Positions 32,201 through 41,449 of a DNA stretch of 43,455 nt are shown here, in pieces; positions within the stretch are counted from its first letter, which is position 1, and each line of letters starts with the position of its first letter. The translations under genes and the position numbers were made by a program. Source of the stretch: Planctomycetota bacterium (GTDB lineage: Bacteria; Planctomycetota; Planctomycetia; Pirellulales; Pirellulaceae); NCBI GenBank assembly GCA_027622275.1, contig JAQBZB010000042.1, positions 1 to 43,455 on the forward strand, given 5' to 3'. The notes below the pieces were generated by a model that was not told the origin of the DNA, made no database searches, and saw nothing but the letters and a program-made list of their open reading frames with translations.

Positions 32201-32970
32201 TAGAGTCCATGTTTAACCGGTGGATGTACTTTGCGTCGCTGGGCAGCAATGACTGGAAGCCGGAAGAACAAGCCGCGGCCCTCGACGCATATCGCGATTG
32301 TGCGGTTCGGATTGTTCGTGGGACCGATGACTGGATGACGACGTTGGTTCCGCACTACATCCGCTCTACCGATCGCAGACGCTGGCCCGAAGGGGTTGTG
32401 TTAATGGAACTCCTACCTGAACTTGATCCGGAATCGCAACTCGCCAGCGTCGTTTGTGCGTTTCAACTTATCGCAAACAGCGGGAAGCGGAACTTCGCAA
32501 CTTCGCTGGAGCACATGACGGAGTGGATGGCGGATCCTTCTCATCGCGATGCAATACATCGCCAGCTGGAGCAAGCGAGCGGCAGCGACTGGGAGGACCT
32601 TGTGGTGGGCATGCTGCGATCGGGACTGGCGGACGATGTTGTGAAGCAGACGTTGAAGACGCGATTTGGCGACGACTCTATCCGCCGGAGCGACATGCTG
32701 GAGAAGCTGATCATTTCGCTCGACGACCAGCCTAAGCTGGCCCAAGTTGTCATCGACTTAATCCAACATCCGGCGTTAGACGCTATAACCGTCATCGTGC
32801 GCGAAGACGGACGATATGCGAAATCGTTTCGCGCCCTGGATTTGCAAGGACTGACAGCGGTCCAAGCACAACATCGCCCCAACTTCATGCCGCTGCTTCA
32901 GAAACTGCTGCAGTCTGACAAGGACGGAGAATCCGAAGCGGCTCGGTCGGTCTTGGAGTTGTGGAAGTAG
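29245..32970 (+). CDS. Ser/Thr protein kinase with zinc-finger N-terminus and HEAT repeats
   Basis: The 1241-aa protein starts at an ATG with AAGGAG nine bases upstream. Residues 1-50 hold an anti-sigma-type zinc finger (HVETCMDC, H-X3-C-X2-C). Residues about 95-360 are a Hanks-type kinase with LARGGMGTVYRA, ALKV lysine, HRDLKPSN, DLG instead of DFG, and MAPEQ. A single membrane helix (WATAGLLLLAVAMGVVITLQ) follows near 430-450, then a PEGA-like beta domain (TSTPDVEVRVLKAGQPYRNL), then HEAT-like repeats from about 560 (LGVLRALGSEETATRRLVAA, AAWRLGDLGVAAKPALPELT). It is probably a membrane sensor that controls the adjacent sigma factor by binding or phosphorylation, an inference from domain order and neighbours. 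Confidence 0.9.
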   Translation: MTNTTCFSRDELRSYLLGELSEPASGGVALHVETCMDCEATVVALDLESDTLIESLRQPVVPDEPASAYRLAAKRAISHWQESITDSTDKGTGQQATDAPRLRDYELLEPLARGGMGTVYRARHLRLNRQVALKVLPGRLLQDPAVVARFEREMHAVGSLRHPAIVQATDGGEAEGVHFLVMELIDGCDASGLVQLLGPLPVADACEIARQAAVGMAYVHGQGIIHRDLKPSNLMVTRAGDVKVLDLGLARVVGEQLAEDELTTIGQLMGTLDFMAPEQIENSHEVDERADIYSLGATLYKLLTGRAPHTTGSGEPLLSKLRRIASDPPMPLHERAPDVPAELCELVDRMLSIHTDDRPASMDSIADSLREFCTASDLAKRVEEAVSRRGKLKRSSDAPTPGSKSPWEAKGVRPQDGDARSAGGRRLLTWATAGLLLLAVAMGVVITLQTTAGQLVIETSTPDVEVRVLKAGQPYRNLTLKQTAESLRLGAGEYEIEIISGADGLEIENGSYTLKRGETWLARIVHRETITDEKRASPSGEMYGGMESMDGGAMPPASREPTYEGKTLGQWLALLRRERSAKQLVEACRALDKLGLGDDTEEAVAALLVAMRVQHSNENYESETGESIRLWDTVHVLLAGREQTAVVTALTNELAHRDEANAEFILNYLLLTNQRVRPFATGQLLAHIERLATDEESNVRTQALGVLRALGSEETATRRLVAALSDRDGEVQLFAARTLIEMQSNVPLVVSTLRQIVVAGELRHRAEAAWRLGDLGVAAKPALPELTAIVQDEDDAISRAAAYPTPGFAYGGGFGGGMTSVKDAAIRALAEIGDESVVPVLIAEWERRALGDGSPNKPTPAWNEVTFPTVANTYNAEWVADAIEKLIGMRPRFDNQGEGDATTWRIRNLSLNAAYQAAFSNSSKSSLPYAWDAAKKLLPRARAFEKVKARQYIAGSPSGPRGPDEIELEVKLIELLATSDDPQHVLESMFNRWMYFASLGSNDWKPEEQAAALDAYRDCAVRIVRGTDDWMTTLVPHYIRSTDRRRWPEGVVLMELLPELDPESQLASVVCAFQLIANSGKRNFATSLEHMTEWMADPSHRDAIHRQLEQASGSDWEDLVVGMLRSGLADDVVKQTLKTRFGDDSIRRSDMLEKLIISLDDQPKLAQVVIDLIQHPALDAITVIVREDGRYAKSFRALDLQGLTAVQAQHRPNFMPLLQKLLQSDKDGESEAARSVLELWK

Positions 32971-32980
32971 AAACGTACCA

Positions 32981-33042
32981 GTAGTGTTGGCTTTTAGCCG
33001 CCACCGACCGGTGTCGCCGTGGCGGCTGGAAGCCACCACTAC
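32981..33042. terminator. Family B hairpin between convergent genes
   Basis: GTAGTGTTGGCTTTTAGCCG pairs with CGGCTGGAAGCCACCACTAC, ten bases after the kinase stop and 15 bases before the end of the opposing secreted-protein gene. As a strong symmetric hairpin between convergent genes it could terminate both, although no U-run follows. It belongs to the repeat family at 2620-2685 and 41450-41503. Confidence 0.55.
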
Positions 33043-33057
33043 TCATCCAACCGACGC

Positions 33058-34923
33058 TTACCGATCCCACGGAAACGTCATCGTCGGCTGATGGGCGTAG
33101 CGTTTCACTTTGAAGACAAAATGCCCGCCCGCGCCGGGAGCCAGCTTGACCGACAGCTGATTGGAGTTGACGGCTTGCGATTGCCCGTTGTCTTGCGAAA
33201 CGCTGATGAATTCGTGTTCGGCATAGCCGCCGGCTTGAAGGACGACCTCGCGCGAGGCGAGTTGATTCGTGTTTACCAGTGTAACAGCGACTTCGTCACC
33301 CGTGAGGCGATCGACGAGCGCCGCCATGTCTTCCGGCATCCCCGCGCGTCGCGAGATCGGGTCGAAGTATCGCAGCCGAGCCTGGAGCACATTGCCTTGA
33401 TGATTGGGGTGTAATCCGCCCAGCATCAGCTGGATCAGCGAAGCGACACTCGCCGGATTGAGGTGCATCGGATCATCGGCCAATCGCGTGTCGGGCGTCG
33501 TTTCATCGGCCCGCATCTCGGCCACGCGTTGCCGCACGCGAGCCAGATCCGCCCGCAACGCTTGTTCCGGGTATTCCGAGTCCCTGCCGAGCAGGTAGAG
33601 CAGCCAGCGTTGGTCGCGCGAGAATTGCTCGTTGTTGCGGTAGCCCGCCTTGCTGTCGCCGATAGCCTCGCCGGGCAGCACTTCGGCGAGGTCATCGTTG
33701 CGCATCGACAGGTAATACAATTCGAGCGCGGCGTAGTTGTACTTCTCCGCCGTGTATTGATACCAGCCGTCGTCGCCGTACATCTTGGGATACATCGCCC
33801 GGTCGTCGATCATCTTGACTTGGGCATTGATCGTATCGATTTGGCGGCGCCAAGGATCGAGGTAACGATCGTCGCCGGTCAGCATGTACGCATTCATGAA
33901 TCCAGTAAATCCTAAATGGTGCGTGTTGCGGTGAGCCAGGCTGCCGTCCTGTGGAACGACGACGGTGAAGGCCCAGCCGTAACAACCTCCGTACCATTTG
34001 CCATCCGTGGCCCCACCGATCTTGCCGTCCAAGCCGATGTTTGACGGGATGATGTCTCCGTTCTGTTTCATCCGCTCGACCCACGCATCGACGTATTCCA
34101 ACAGCCAAGCCTTGTATTTCTCTTCGCCGCTCAGCATGTATCCGTTCAGCGCCAGCGACGTCGCCAGCAGGTTCTGCGGCAGGTCACCAATGATGTCGTT
34201 GTAGTCCTTGAAGTGAGCCAGCATCTGCTCGTAGTTATTCTCGCCGTGACCAAGTCGAAAACGGTTTTTGATTTCAATTGGATCGCCCGCCCAGTCGAGC
34301 GCCGTGGCCTTGCGCATCAGCGGCCCGCGGCTGCCGTTGAACATGCTGCGAATGATCTTATGCTCCGCGTCATAGTTCGGGGCACCAGAATCTTCATTCA
34401 TGTAGAAGCCAGCGAACCGCCGCACTCGCTGCTGAAATGCCGGGTCGTTGGGATCCGAGAGCCCCTGCAAGTTGAAGACGGTCAAACCTTCGCCGTTGTG
34501 CAGCCAGTCGAACATGACGGGAAACTCTTTGTAATACATCCCGTCTTTCGCGAACGGCACTTCGGTCGTTTTGGCAAGCGTGAATTGCCGCAGATGCCCC
34601 TCCCACGCTTTCTTGGTCATCCGCAAGACGACCTCCGGCGCACCAAGCGCGTGCAACAGAGGCCAGTCATTGCAGTTCTCGATCGCGTCGTCCGGCCCAT
34701 CATCGCCGCCCCATCGTTCGACGCACAGCAAGAACCCGCGCTCGTCAAAATACTTCGCAAAGAATTCTTCGCACGCCGTCGTATTCGCTCGAAGCAATTC
34801 CCGCTCGAGCAACGCCCATGTGGGCGGCGACATCGGAGTCGCGATGTCAAGCTTGACGTTTTGGGCCATCGCGGTGTGAACGACAAACAAGAGGAGACAA
34901 GCGATCAGGATTGGTTTTCGCAT
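33058..34923 (-). CDS. Secreted protein of unknown function, possible alpha/alpha-barrel
   Basis: The 621-aa product has a clean signal peptide (MRKPILIACLLLFVVHTAMA with cleavage before QN). The mature part is rich in aromatic and helical segments such as ALLERELLRANTTACEEFFA, NCNDWPLLHALGAPEVVLRM, GENNYEQMLAHFKDYNDIIG and FTGFMNAYMLTGDDRYLDPW. These resemble six-hairpin glycosidase-like (alpha/alpha toroid) proteins, such as lyases or glycoside hydrolases. The last ~120 residues look beta-rich (VALTLVNTNQLASREVVLQA-like). No catalytic motif can be pinned down. The assignment as carbohydrate-active is inference from fold-like pattern and secretion. Confidence 0.75.
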   Translation of the reverse strand: MRKPILIACLLLFVVHTAMAQNVKLDIATPMSPPTWALLERELLRANTTACEEFFAKYFDERGFLLCVERWGGDDGPDDAIENCNDWPLLHALGAPEVVLRMTKKAWEGHLRQFTLAKTTEVPFAKDGMYYKEFPVMFDWLHNGEGLTVFNLQGLSDPNDPAFQQRVRRFAGFYMNEDSGAPNYDAEHKIIRSMFNGSRGPLMRKATALDWAGDPIEIKNRFRLGHGENNYEQMLAHFKDYNDIIGDLPQNLLATSLALNGYMLSGEEKYKAWLLEYVDAWVERMKQNGDIIPSNIGLDGKIGGATDGKWYGGCYGWAFTVVVPQDGSLAHRNTHHLGFTGFMNAYMLTGDDRYLDPWRRQIDTINAQVKMIDDRAMYPKMYGDDGWYQYTAEKYNYAALELYYLSMRNDDLAEVLPGEAIGDSKAGYRNNEQFSRDQRWLLYLLGRDSEYPEQALRADLARVRQRVAEMRADETTPDTRLADDPMHLNPASVASLIQLMLGGLHPNHQGNVLQARLRYFDPISRRAGMPEDMAALVDRLTGDEVAVTLVNTNQLASREVVLQAGGYAEHEFISVSQDNGQSQAVNSNQLSVKLAPGAGGHFVFKVKRYAHQPTMTFPWDR

Positions 34924-35336
34924 TTCAGTCCGACTCCACTTTCGGTATGGACAGTAATCGCATGTTGAACACGACGCCAGCGGCGAGCTTTTCGCGATGT
35001 ACGCCGGCTCGCCGTTGGGGTCGCTATAAACGCAGGTACCTCGACACGACGGCCTCCAGCGTAATCGAATCGAAACGAAAATGGGACATGCAGGAGCCGC
35101 ACCGCCCAGTTTTATTGTGTTCGAGGTTTCACGGCCCGCACCTCGTTGATTTCAATTTCGCCGTGAAGACAAGTTGCCCGCGAATCACGCGAATTGACGC
35201 GAATGGTGCGGGTTTGCGCACGCATATTATTCGCGCCATTCTCGGGCCAAGAATCCCGGCAACAGAGTTGGCAGATCTCCTTCCGCGGACGTAGAATACC
35301 TCTTGCGACTCGCCAAACTGATGCACGAGGTTCACA
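34924..35336. other. Intergenic region, no feature identified
   Basis: This is the divergent gap between the secreted-protein gene (minus) and the DUF1501 gene (plus), so promoters for both should lie here. I could not place convincing -35/-10 pairs, and no repeat family member or small gene with a credible start was seen. Confidence 0.5.
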
Positions 35337-36785
35337 ATGCACCCACTCTTGGAATCTCAACTAACCACCACCCGCCGGCAATTTTTCGGGCAGCTCGGTC
35401 TGGGAAGCGCGGCGCTCGCGTCGTTGCTGAATGCGGAAGCGGATGCGGCGGCCGAGCCAACGCGAGTCGGCGGTCTGCCGGAGCTTCCTCACTTCGCGCC
35501 AAAGGCAAAACGCGTCATTTATCTCTTCCAGTCCGGCGCGCCGTCGCAGATGGACTTGTTCGATTTCAAGCCGGGATTAGCAGACAGACGCAGCGAAGAG
35601 TTGCCCGAGTCCATCCGCCAAGGGCAACGGCTGACCGGGATGACGGCGACCCAAGATAGTTTTCCCGTCGCACCGAGCAAGTTCCAGTTCAAGCAGCACG
35701 GAGAGAGTGGAGCTTGGGTCAGCGAGTTGCTGCCGCAGACGGCGAAGATTGCGGATGAGTTGTGCTTTGTGAAGTCGCTGCATACGCAAGCTATCAACCA
35801 TGATCCGGCGATCACCTTCTTCCAAACCGGAGCACAACTCGCCGGACGACCGAGCATGGGCGCGTGGCTGTCTTACGGTCTGGGCTCGACGAACGACGAC
35901 TTGCCAGCCTTCGTCGCGATGGTGTCGGCTGGCAAGGGCAAGCCCGGACAGCCGCTGTACGATCGGCTGTGGGGGAGCGGATTTCTGCCGACGAAGTACC
36001 AGGGTGTCAAGTTTCGCTCCGTCGGCGATCCGGTGCTGTACCTCTCCGACCCGCCGGGGCTGAGCAAAGAAACTCGTCGCCAGATGCTCGACGACTTGGC
36101 GCAATTGAACCAGCGAAACCTGGAAGAGTATGGTGACCCGGAGATCGCGACTCGAATCGCGCAGTATGAACTCGCCTATCGAATGCAAACGTCGGTTCCG
36201 GAATTGACCGACATCTCCGACGAGCCGGAACAGACGTTCGAATTGTACGGCGACGACGCGAGAACACCGGGCACCTACGCCTATAACTGCCTCTTGTCGC
36301 GACGGCTGATCGAACGCGGTGTCCGCTTTGTTCAGCTGTTCCATCGCGGCTGGGATCAGCACACCAACCTGCCATCGGCGATCAAGATTCAATGCGAGGA
36401 CACCGATCAAGCCTCCGCCGCGCTGATCCAAGACTTGAAACAGCGCGGCCTCCTGAACGACACGCTCGTCGTCTGGGGCGGCGAGTTTGGCCGGACGGTT
36501 TACTGCCAAGGCAAGCTGACGGCGGACGATTACGGCCGGGACCATCATCCGCGCTGCTTCACGGTTTGGATGGCGGGTGGCGGGATTAAACCGGGCGTCT
36601 CATACGGACAGACGGACGACTATAGCTACAACATCGTCGCCGATCCCGTTCACGTTCACGACCTTCACGCGACGATGTTACACTGTCTGGGAATCGACCA
36701 CGAACGGCTGACGTTCAAGTTTCAAGGTCGCTACTACCGGCTAACCGACGTTCACGGCCGAGTCGTCGAGCCGATTCTGGCCTGA
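35337..36785 (+). CDS. DUF1501 protein with Tat leader, second copy
   Basis: The 482-aa DUF1501 protein has a twin-arginine leader ([20 protein letters not shown]). Typical sequences include [60 protein letters not shown] and [15 protein letters not shown] followed by [20 protein letters not shown], matching the most common planctomycete subgroup. It is usually preceded by a DUF1549/DUF1553 gene, which is not present here. It differs clearly from the DUF1501 protein at 1045-2442, so this is not a recent local duplication. Likely exported; role unknown. Confidence 0.9.
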   Translation: MHPLLESQLTTTRRQFFGQLGLGSAALASLLNAEADAAAEPTRVGGLPELPHFAPKAKRVIYLFQSGAPSQMDLFDFKPGLADRRSEELPESIRQGQRLTGMTATQDSFPVAPSKFQFKQHGESGAWVSELLPQTAKIADELCFVKSLHTQAINHDPAITFFQTGAQLAGRPSMGAWLSYGLGSTNDDLPAFVAMVSAGKGKPGQPLYDRLWGSGFLPTKYQGVKFRSVGDPVLYLSDPPGLSKETRRQMLDDLAQLNQRNLEEYGDPEIATRIAQYELAYRMQTSVPELTDISDEPEQTFELYGDDARTPGTYAYNCLLSRRLIERGVRFVQLFHRGWDQHTNLPSAIKIQCEDTDQASAALIQDLKQRGLLNDTLVVWGGEFGRTVYCQGKLTADDYGRDHHPRCFTVWMAGGGIKPGVSYGQTDDYSYNIVADPVHVHDLHATMLHCLGIDHERLTFKFQGRYYRLTDVHGRVVEPILA

Positions 36786-37134
36786 CGAAACGTGAGGCCG
36801 CGGGTCCGGACGACAACCACCGCACAACCTGCAACTCGCCCAAATCCCTATAACAAGGGACACGCACTGCATTTACATTTGCAGGGGAGTGGCGAAACGG
36901 TTAACCTATCGGTGCTATAATCATCAGCGTGAGCTGGCGGAGTACATGAAGCCGTTGGCAACTCGCAACGGGCCAGTCGACTTTGAAATGGGATCGGTTC
37001 GACAGACCAGCGACTCGTGGGCCGGACTTTAATACTGATACTGGGGTGCCACCGATTCCGAAAAACTGTTTCTGCTACACCAAGGGTTCACCCAAGCAAA
37101 TAGATAGCAAACTCCTGAGCGAAAGAGAGCCTCT
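36786..37134. other. Leader region of the PFOR operon
   Basis: The gap of 349 bases contains TATAAT at 36916-36921 but no good -35 at the expected spacing. A Shine-Dalgarno-like GAGAG stands just before the ATG at 37,135. I found no tRNA fold, repeat copy or small gene. A regulated promoter for the oxidoreductase genes is expected here but not demonstrated. Confidence 0.35.
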
Positions 37135-39135
37135 ATGAGTACTGTTGTTGATCCAAAAGTGAAAGACTCTCGTGAAGAAGAGTTCGTTCATGTCCCCGAG
37201 GAAGAGGAACAGGAATCCAAATATCAGTATCCGGGGATTCCCGTCACCTGCGATGGTGCGGAAGCCGTCGTTCACGTCGAGATCGCGGTGTGTCACGGGA
37301 GCGGCGCGTATCCCATCACGAGTTCGACAACGATGGGCTCGGGCTTCAACAACGCCGTGCATAATGGCAACACCAATCTGTGGGGGGATTCGCTGATCTT
37401 CATGGAACCGGAGAGCGAACACTCGTCGGCTTCGTTTTGCGAAGGGTTTGCGCTGGCGGGTGGACGAGTGACAAACTTCACGTCGGGCCAAGGCTTGGTC
37501 CTCATGAAGGAAGTGCTATACACCATTTCAGGCAAGCGACTGCCGGTCGTTTTCAACATCGGCTCTCGTGCCTTGACCAGCCAGTCGCTGAACGTCCACG
37601 CCGGTCATGATGACGTGATGAGCGTTGCGGATTGTGGCTGGGGGATGCTGTTCGGACGCAATGCGCAAGAGGCTGCGGATCTTTGCCTGATCTCGCGTCG
37701 CGCGGCCGAGGCCTCGCAAACGCCGTTCTTTAACGTGCAAGACGGCTTCCTCACGACACACACCGTCGAAACAGCGCGGCTGCCCGAACACGAATTCATG
37801 AAGGAGTTTGTGGGCAACCCGAACGAGAAGCTGGTCAATCTGATGGACCCCGAGAACCCGATGATGTCGGGCGTGGTTCAGAATCAAGACTCGTATATGA
37901 AGGGCAAGATTGCCCAGCGTTGGTACTACGATCGCGTCGCGCCGGCGCTTGAAGAGGCCTTTGAACTCTTCTCCAAGAAGACGGGCCGACACTACGACTT
38001 CCTCATGCCGTATCGGTGTGAGGACGCGGAGTACATTCTCGTCGGACTTGGCGGTTACATGGAAACGACGGAAGTCACGGTCGACTATCTTCGTGAACAG
38101 GGGATCAAGGCCGGCTGCGTGACAATCTACTGCTTCCGCCCGTTCCCGATGCATCAGATCGTCAACGTATTGAAGAATGCGAAGGCTATCACCATCTTCG
38201 AACGCATGGACGATCCGCTGTCGACAACCGGCAACCATCTGACGCGCGAGATCAAAGCCGCGTTCTGCGACGCCGTGACGGGCCAGATGGGTCACGAGCC
38301 GATCGATCGCGTCCCGCGGATCTATCACGGAGCAGCAGGACTCGGCAGCCGCGACGTGCGACCGGCCGACATCATCGCCGCCTTCGACAACATGAGGACC
38401 GACGGCCAGGATTACTTCTGCGTCGGCATCGACCATCCGTTGTCACTCAGGCGGACGGACGATCCTGATCTGCGGCCGAGCGGTGGATTTTCGATGCGCG
38501 GCCATTCGGTCGGCGGCTTCGGCAGCGTGACGACAAACAAAGTCATCGCGACCATCGCCGGAGAGGTCTTCGGGAAGGACGTCCAGGCGTATCCGAAGTA
38601 CGGGTCCGAAAAGAAGGGATTGCCAACGACGTATTATCTCACGATCGGCGACGCGCACATCAAGACTCACAGCGAGCTGGAGTTCGTCGAATTGATCATT
38701 TTGAACGATGTGAATGCCATCCTCGCGAATCCGCTCGAAGGAATGGTCGAGGGAGGCGCGATCTTTATGCAATCGCCCTACGACGACCCCAAGGAAGTTT
38801 GGCAGCGGATTCCAGAGCGTCATAAAAAGACGATCCGCAACAGGAAAATTCGCCTCTATTTCTGCGATACGGTAAAGATCGCTCGCGAAGTCGCATCGGT
38901 CGCCGACTTGCAGATGCGGATGCAAGGCGTCGTCACACTCGGCGCGTTCCTCAAGCTCACTCCTTACGCCAAAAACAGCGGCATCTCGGATGAGCAGGTC
39001 ATGGCAGGCGTCGAGAAAGCAATTCGCAAGTACTTCGGCAAACGGGGCGAACGAGTCGTCCAAGACAACATGACCTGCATCGGTCGCGGCTACAAGGAAT
39101 CACAAGAGGTGCCACGCGACATCATCGGAACCTAA
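37135..39135 (+). CDS. Pyruvate:ferredoxin oxidoreductase, alpha-gamma fused subunit
   Basis: The 666-aa protein equals domains I-III of single-chain PFOR. An extra acidic N-terminus (residues 1-30, EEEFVHVPEEEEQES) precedes domain I with CHGSGAYPITSSTTM and SHxH-like EPESEHSSASFCEGFALAGG. Domain II shows MPYRCEDAEYILVGLGGYME and VTIYCFRPFPMHQIVNVLKN. The gamma domain has SMRGHSVGGFGSVTTNKVIA and ANPLEGMVEGGAIFMQS. With the next gene it oxidises pyruvate to acetyl-CoA and CO2, reducing ferredoxin. Oxidation of another 2-oxo acid cannot be excluded. GAGAG lies just upstream of the ATG. Finding PFOR in this genome implies low-oxygen or mixed metabolism. Confidence 0.88.
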   Translation: MSTVVDPKVKDSREEEFVHVPEEEEQESKYQYPGIPVTCDGAEAVVHVEIAVCHGSGAYPITSSTTMGSGFNNAVHNGNTNLWGDSLIFMEPESEHSSASFCEGFALAGGRVTNFTSGQGLVLMKEVLYTISGKRLPVVFNIGSRALTSQSLNVHAGHDDVMSVADCGWGMLFGRNAQEAADLCLISRRAAEASQTPFFNVQDGFLTTHTVETARLPEHEFMKEFVGNPNEKLVNLMDPENPMMSGVVQNQDSYMKGKIAQRWYYDRVAPALEEAFELFSKKTGRHYDFLMPYRCEDAEYILVGLGGYMETTEVTVDYLREQGIKAGCVTIYCFRPFPMHQIVNVLKNAKAITIFERMDDPLSTTGNHLTREIKAAFCDAVTGQMGHEPIDRVPRIYHGAAGLGSRDVRPADIIAAFDNMRTDGQDYFCVGIDHPLSLRRTDDPDLRPSGGFSMRGHSVGGFGSVTTNKVIATIAGEVFGKDVQAYPKYGSEKKGLPTTYYLTIGDAHIKTHSELEFVELIILNDVNAILANPLEGMVEGGAIFMQSPYDDPKEVWQRIPERHKKTIRNRKIRLYFCDTVKIAREVASVADLQMRMQGVVTLGAFLKLTPYAKNSGISDEQVMAGVEKAIRKYFGKRGERVVQDNMTCIGRGYKESQEVPRDIIGT

Positions 39136-39211
39136 CGGCGGCCCCGCGATCTCGACCCAGCGCCCGTCCAATTCACCTTAGAACATTCCCTCTCTACCGA
39201 GGACTCGAAAT

Positions 39212-41113
39212 ATGGCAACCGTTTCTGATAACAAATCGATGAATGAAGCGAACGATCGCGATCCATACAACAACAACTCCTACGGCACGCTCGTCGACAG
39301 CGGCTACAAGAAGATCAAGCTGCCGGTGCTCGACGTGGACGACTTCAACGAGCGAATCATCCGAGCCTACGAAGACGGCACGGCGGAAAAGGATCTGCCC
39401 GCCGACTTGACCGTCTCGCGCTCGCTCGTTCCCGCCGGCACCGCGACACTTCGCGACTTCAGTTACGTCGCGCCTGAAATCCCCGAGTACATCAATGACA
39501 ACTGCACCGGCTGTATGGATTGCGTGACACTCTGCCCGGACACTGCCATTCTTGGCAAAGTTGTCGGCGAGCAGGAGTTTGAAAACCGCTTGGGCAAGAT
39601 CGCGAATGAGAAAGATCGCGAACTGTTCAAGAAGATGGCTTGGTCCGAACCATCGAAGTACTATGCCGGCCCCAAGAAGAAGACCGGCGAAGGCGGTAAG
39701 TTTTCGATCATCATCGATCCCAGCAAGTGCAAGGGCTGCGCCGAGTGCGTGACCGTGTGCGATGACGGCGCGTTGAAGATGGTCCAGAAGACTGACGACA
39801 TGATGACGGACATCTCCAAAGTGCATCGCATGTTCAAGGAGTTCGGTCCGTCGGACGAACGCTATGTCAGCGACAAACTGCTGATCGACATGATGCTCAA
39901 GGAAGAAACACACATCTACGTCGGCGGCGCGGGAAGCTGTGCCGGCTGCGGCGAAGGAACGGCCTTGCGAATGATGTGCTCGGCGACCGGAGCCAAGTAC
40001 GGCAGCGATTGGGGCATCATCGCCGCCACCGGCTGCAATACGGTTTACACTTCGACGTATCCGTACAATCCGTACCTCGTGCCGTGGAGCAACTCGCTGT
40101 TCGAGAACGCGCCGGCCTATGCCATGGGCTTGCGGATGCGGTGGGATCAAAAGGGCTGGAACGACAAGCCGATCTGGTGCATCGGCGGCGACGGCGCGAT
40201 GTTCGACATCGGCTTCCAGTCGCTGTCGCGGATGCTGGCCAGCGGCATGAACATCAAGGTTCTGGTGCTCGATACGCAGGTCTATTCAAACACCGGCGGC
40301 CAAGCTTCGACCAGCACCTACATGGGCCAGAACGCCAAGATGAGCGTCCACGGCAAGGTCATTCAAGGCAAGACGGAACGCCGCAAGGAGATCGCGCAGA
40401 TCGCGATGATGCATCCGCGGACGTTCGTGGCTCAGACGACTTGTGCTCACGTCAACCACTTCTATCGCTCGTGCATCGACGCGATGGAGTTTGATGGCCC
40501 GGCGATCGTGTGCTGTTACACAACCTGCCAGCCCGAGCACGGAGTGGCCGACAACATGGCGACCGATCAAGCTCGGTTGGCGGTCGATACGCGGGCGTTT
40601 CCGCTGATGTGCTACGATCCTCGCAAGGGCGACACGATTCGCGAACGCCTCTCGCTGCAAGGCAATCCCGCCGTCAATGACGATTGGTGGCAAAACCCCA
40701 AGTCGGGCGAGCAAGTTGACTTCATCGACTTCTGCCGCAGCGAAGGCCGCTTTAGCAAGCACTTCGACAAAGAAGGCAACCCGAGCGAGTTGATTTTGAA
40801 GGCCAAGCAGGAACGGCTGGAGAACTGGAAGCAGTTGCAAGAGTTGGCCGGCGTCTTGGGCAAGAAGCCCGCGGCCAAGGCGGCCCCTGCCGTTGCTCCC
40901 GCGAAGAGACCCGCTGCCGCGAACGGCAATGGCTTGCCCAGCGGCTTCACCGCTGGTACCAGGATCCGCTACGATGGCGGTGGCGGCTGGGTGACCGGCA
41001 TTCTGCGATCCGTCGACCCGGTTGTTTTGGATCTTGATGATAACAGCGAGATCGAGGTCTCGAAGGACGTGCTTCGCGAAGCGATTTCGGTTGGTATTGT
41101 TGCTCTACAGTAG
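39212..41113 (+). CDS. Pyruvate:ferredoxin oxidoreductase, ferredoxin-beta fused subunit
   Basis: A 633-aa partner to the preceding gene. Residues about 90-200 hold two 4Fe-4S motifs: CTGCMDCVTLCP and CKGCAECVTVCD. The TPP domain follows with GGAGSCAGCGEGTALRMMCS (proximal cluster cysteines), GCNTVYTSTYPYNPYLVPWS, CIGGDGAMFDIGFQSLSRML and DTQVYSNTGGQAS. This matches domains V and VI of single-chain PFOR, so the enzyme is a natural two-gene split. After residue ~545 there is an Ala/Pro/Lys linker (KKPAAKAAPAVAPAKRPAAA) and a small beta-rich C-terminal module (TRIRYDGGGGWVTGILRSVD to VALQ) not present in standard PFOR. Confidence 0.9.
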   Translation: MATVSDNKSMNEANDRDPYNNNSYGTLVDSGYKKIKLPVLDVDDFNERIIRAYEDGTAEKDLPADLTVSRSLVPAGTATLRDFSYVAPEIPEYINDNCTGCMDCVTLCPDTAILGKVVGEQEFENRLGKIANEKDRELFKKMAWSEPSKYYAGPKKKTGEGGKFSIIIDPSKCKGCAECVTVCDDGALKMVQKTDDMMTDISKVHRMFKEFGPSDERYVSDKLLIDMMLKEETHIYVGGAGSCAGCGEGTALRMMCSATGAKYGSDWGIIAATGCNTVYTSTYPYNPYLVPWSNSLFENAPAYAMGLRMRWDQKGWNDKPIWCIGGDGAMFDIGFQSLSRMLASGMNIKVLVLDTQVYSNTGGQASTSTYMGQNAKMSVHGKVIQGKTERRKEIAQIAMMHPRTFVAQTTCAHVNHFYRSCIDAMEFDGPAIVCCYTTCQPEHGVADNMATDQARLAVDTRAFPLMCYDPRKGDTIRERLSLQGNPAVNDDWWQNPKSGEQVDFIDFCRSEGRFSKHFDKEGNPSELILKAKQERLENWKQLQELAGVLGKKPAAKAAPAVAPAKRPAAANGNGLPSGFTAGTRIRYDGGGGWVTGILRSVDPVVLDLDDNSEIEVSKDVLREAISVGIVALQ

Positions 41114-41119
41114 TTTGTC

Positions 41120-41440
41120 ATGCAGCGAGAACCGCTTGCCACGTTTCGCTACGAAGCTGGTAACCTTGTCGAAGTCCTGGAATTCCTGAAGCGCACGCGC
41201 GATGAACTTCGATTGATGCGCAAGGTGCGTGTGTGGACGGATCGCTTTCAGGTGTTCGACGTGAACGGTGATTGTTTCGAGGTGACCGGCGTCGGCTATA
41301 TCGACGAGCACATCAAGCCGATCCTCGACGCCGTCCTCACGTCGTACAACCCGGACTCGATTCACAACGAGTTCGCCGGCGAGTACAAAGAGTTCAAGAC
41401 CGGCAAACGGCACCCCTGGGCCGAAGACCGGGTGATGTAA
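41120..41440 (+). CDS. Small protein downstream of PFOR, unknown
   Basis: A 106-aa soluble protein beginning 6 bases after the PFOR beta stop, so it is almost certainly in the same operon. Sequence features are EVLEFLKRTRDELRLMRKVR, VWTDRFQVFDVNGDCFEVTG and a charged C-terminus (EYKEFKTGKRHPWAEDRVM). I do not recognise the family. A role connected with the oxidoreductase is inference from position only. A family B hairpin follows ten bases after the stop. Confidence 0.7.
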   Translation: MQREPLATFRYEAGNLVEVLEFLKRTRDELRLMRKVRVWTDRFQVFDVNGDCFEVTGVGYIDEHIKPILDAVLTSYNPDSIHNEFAGEYKEFKTGKRHPWAEDRVM

Positions 41441-41449
41441 TAAGTTCCC

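Noticed and set aside
36875-36960. A tRNA-like stretch (GGGGAGTGGCGAAACGGTTA)
   Set aside because: No matching acceptor arm, T-loop consensus or anticodon arm follows, so it does not fold as a tRNA.
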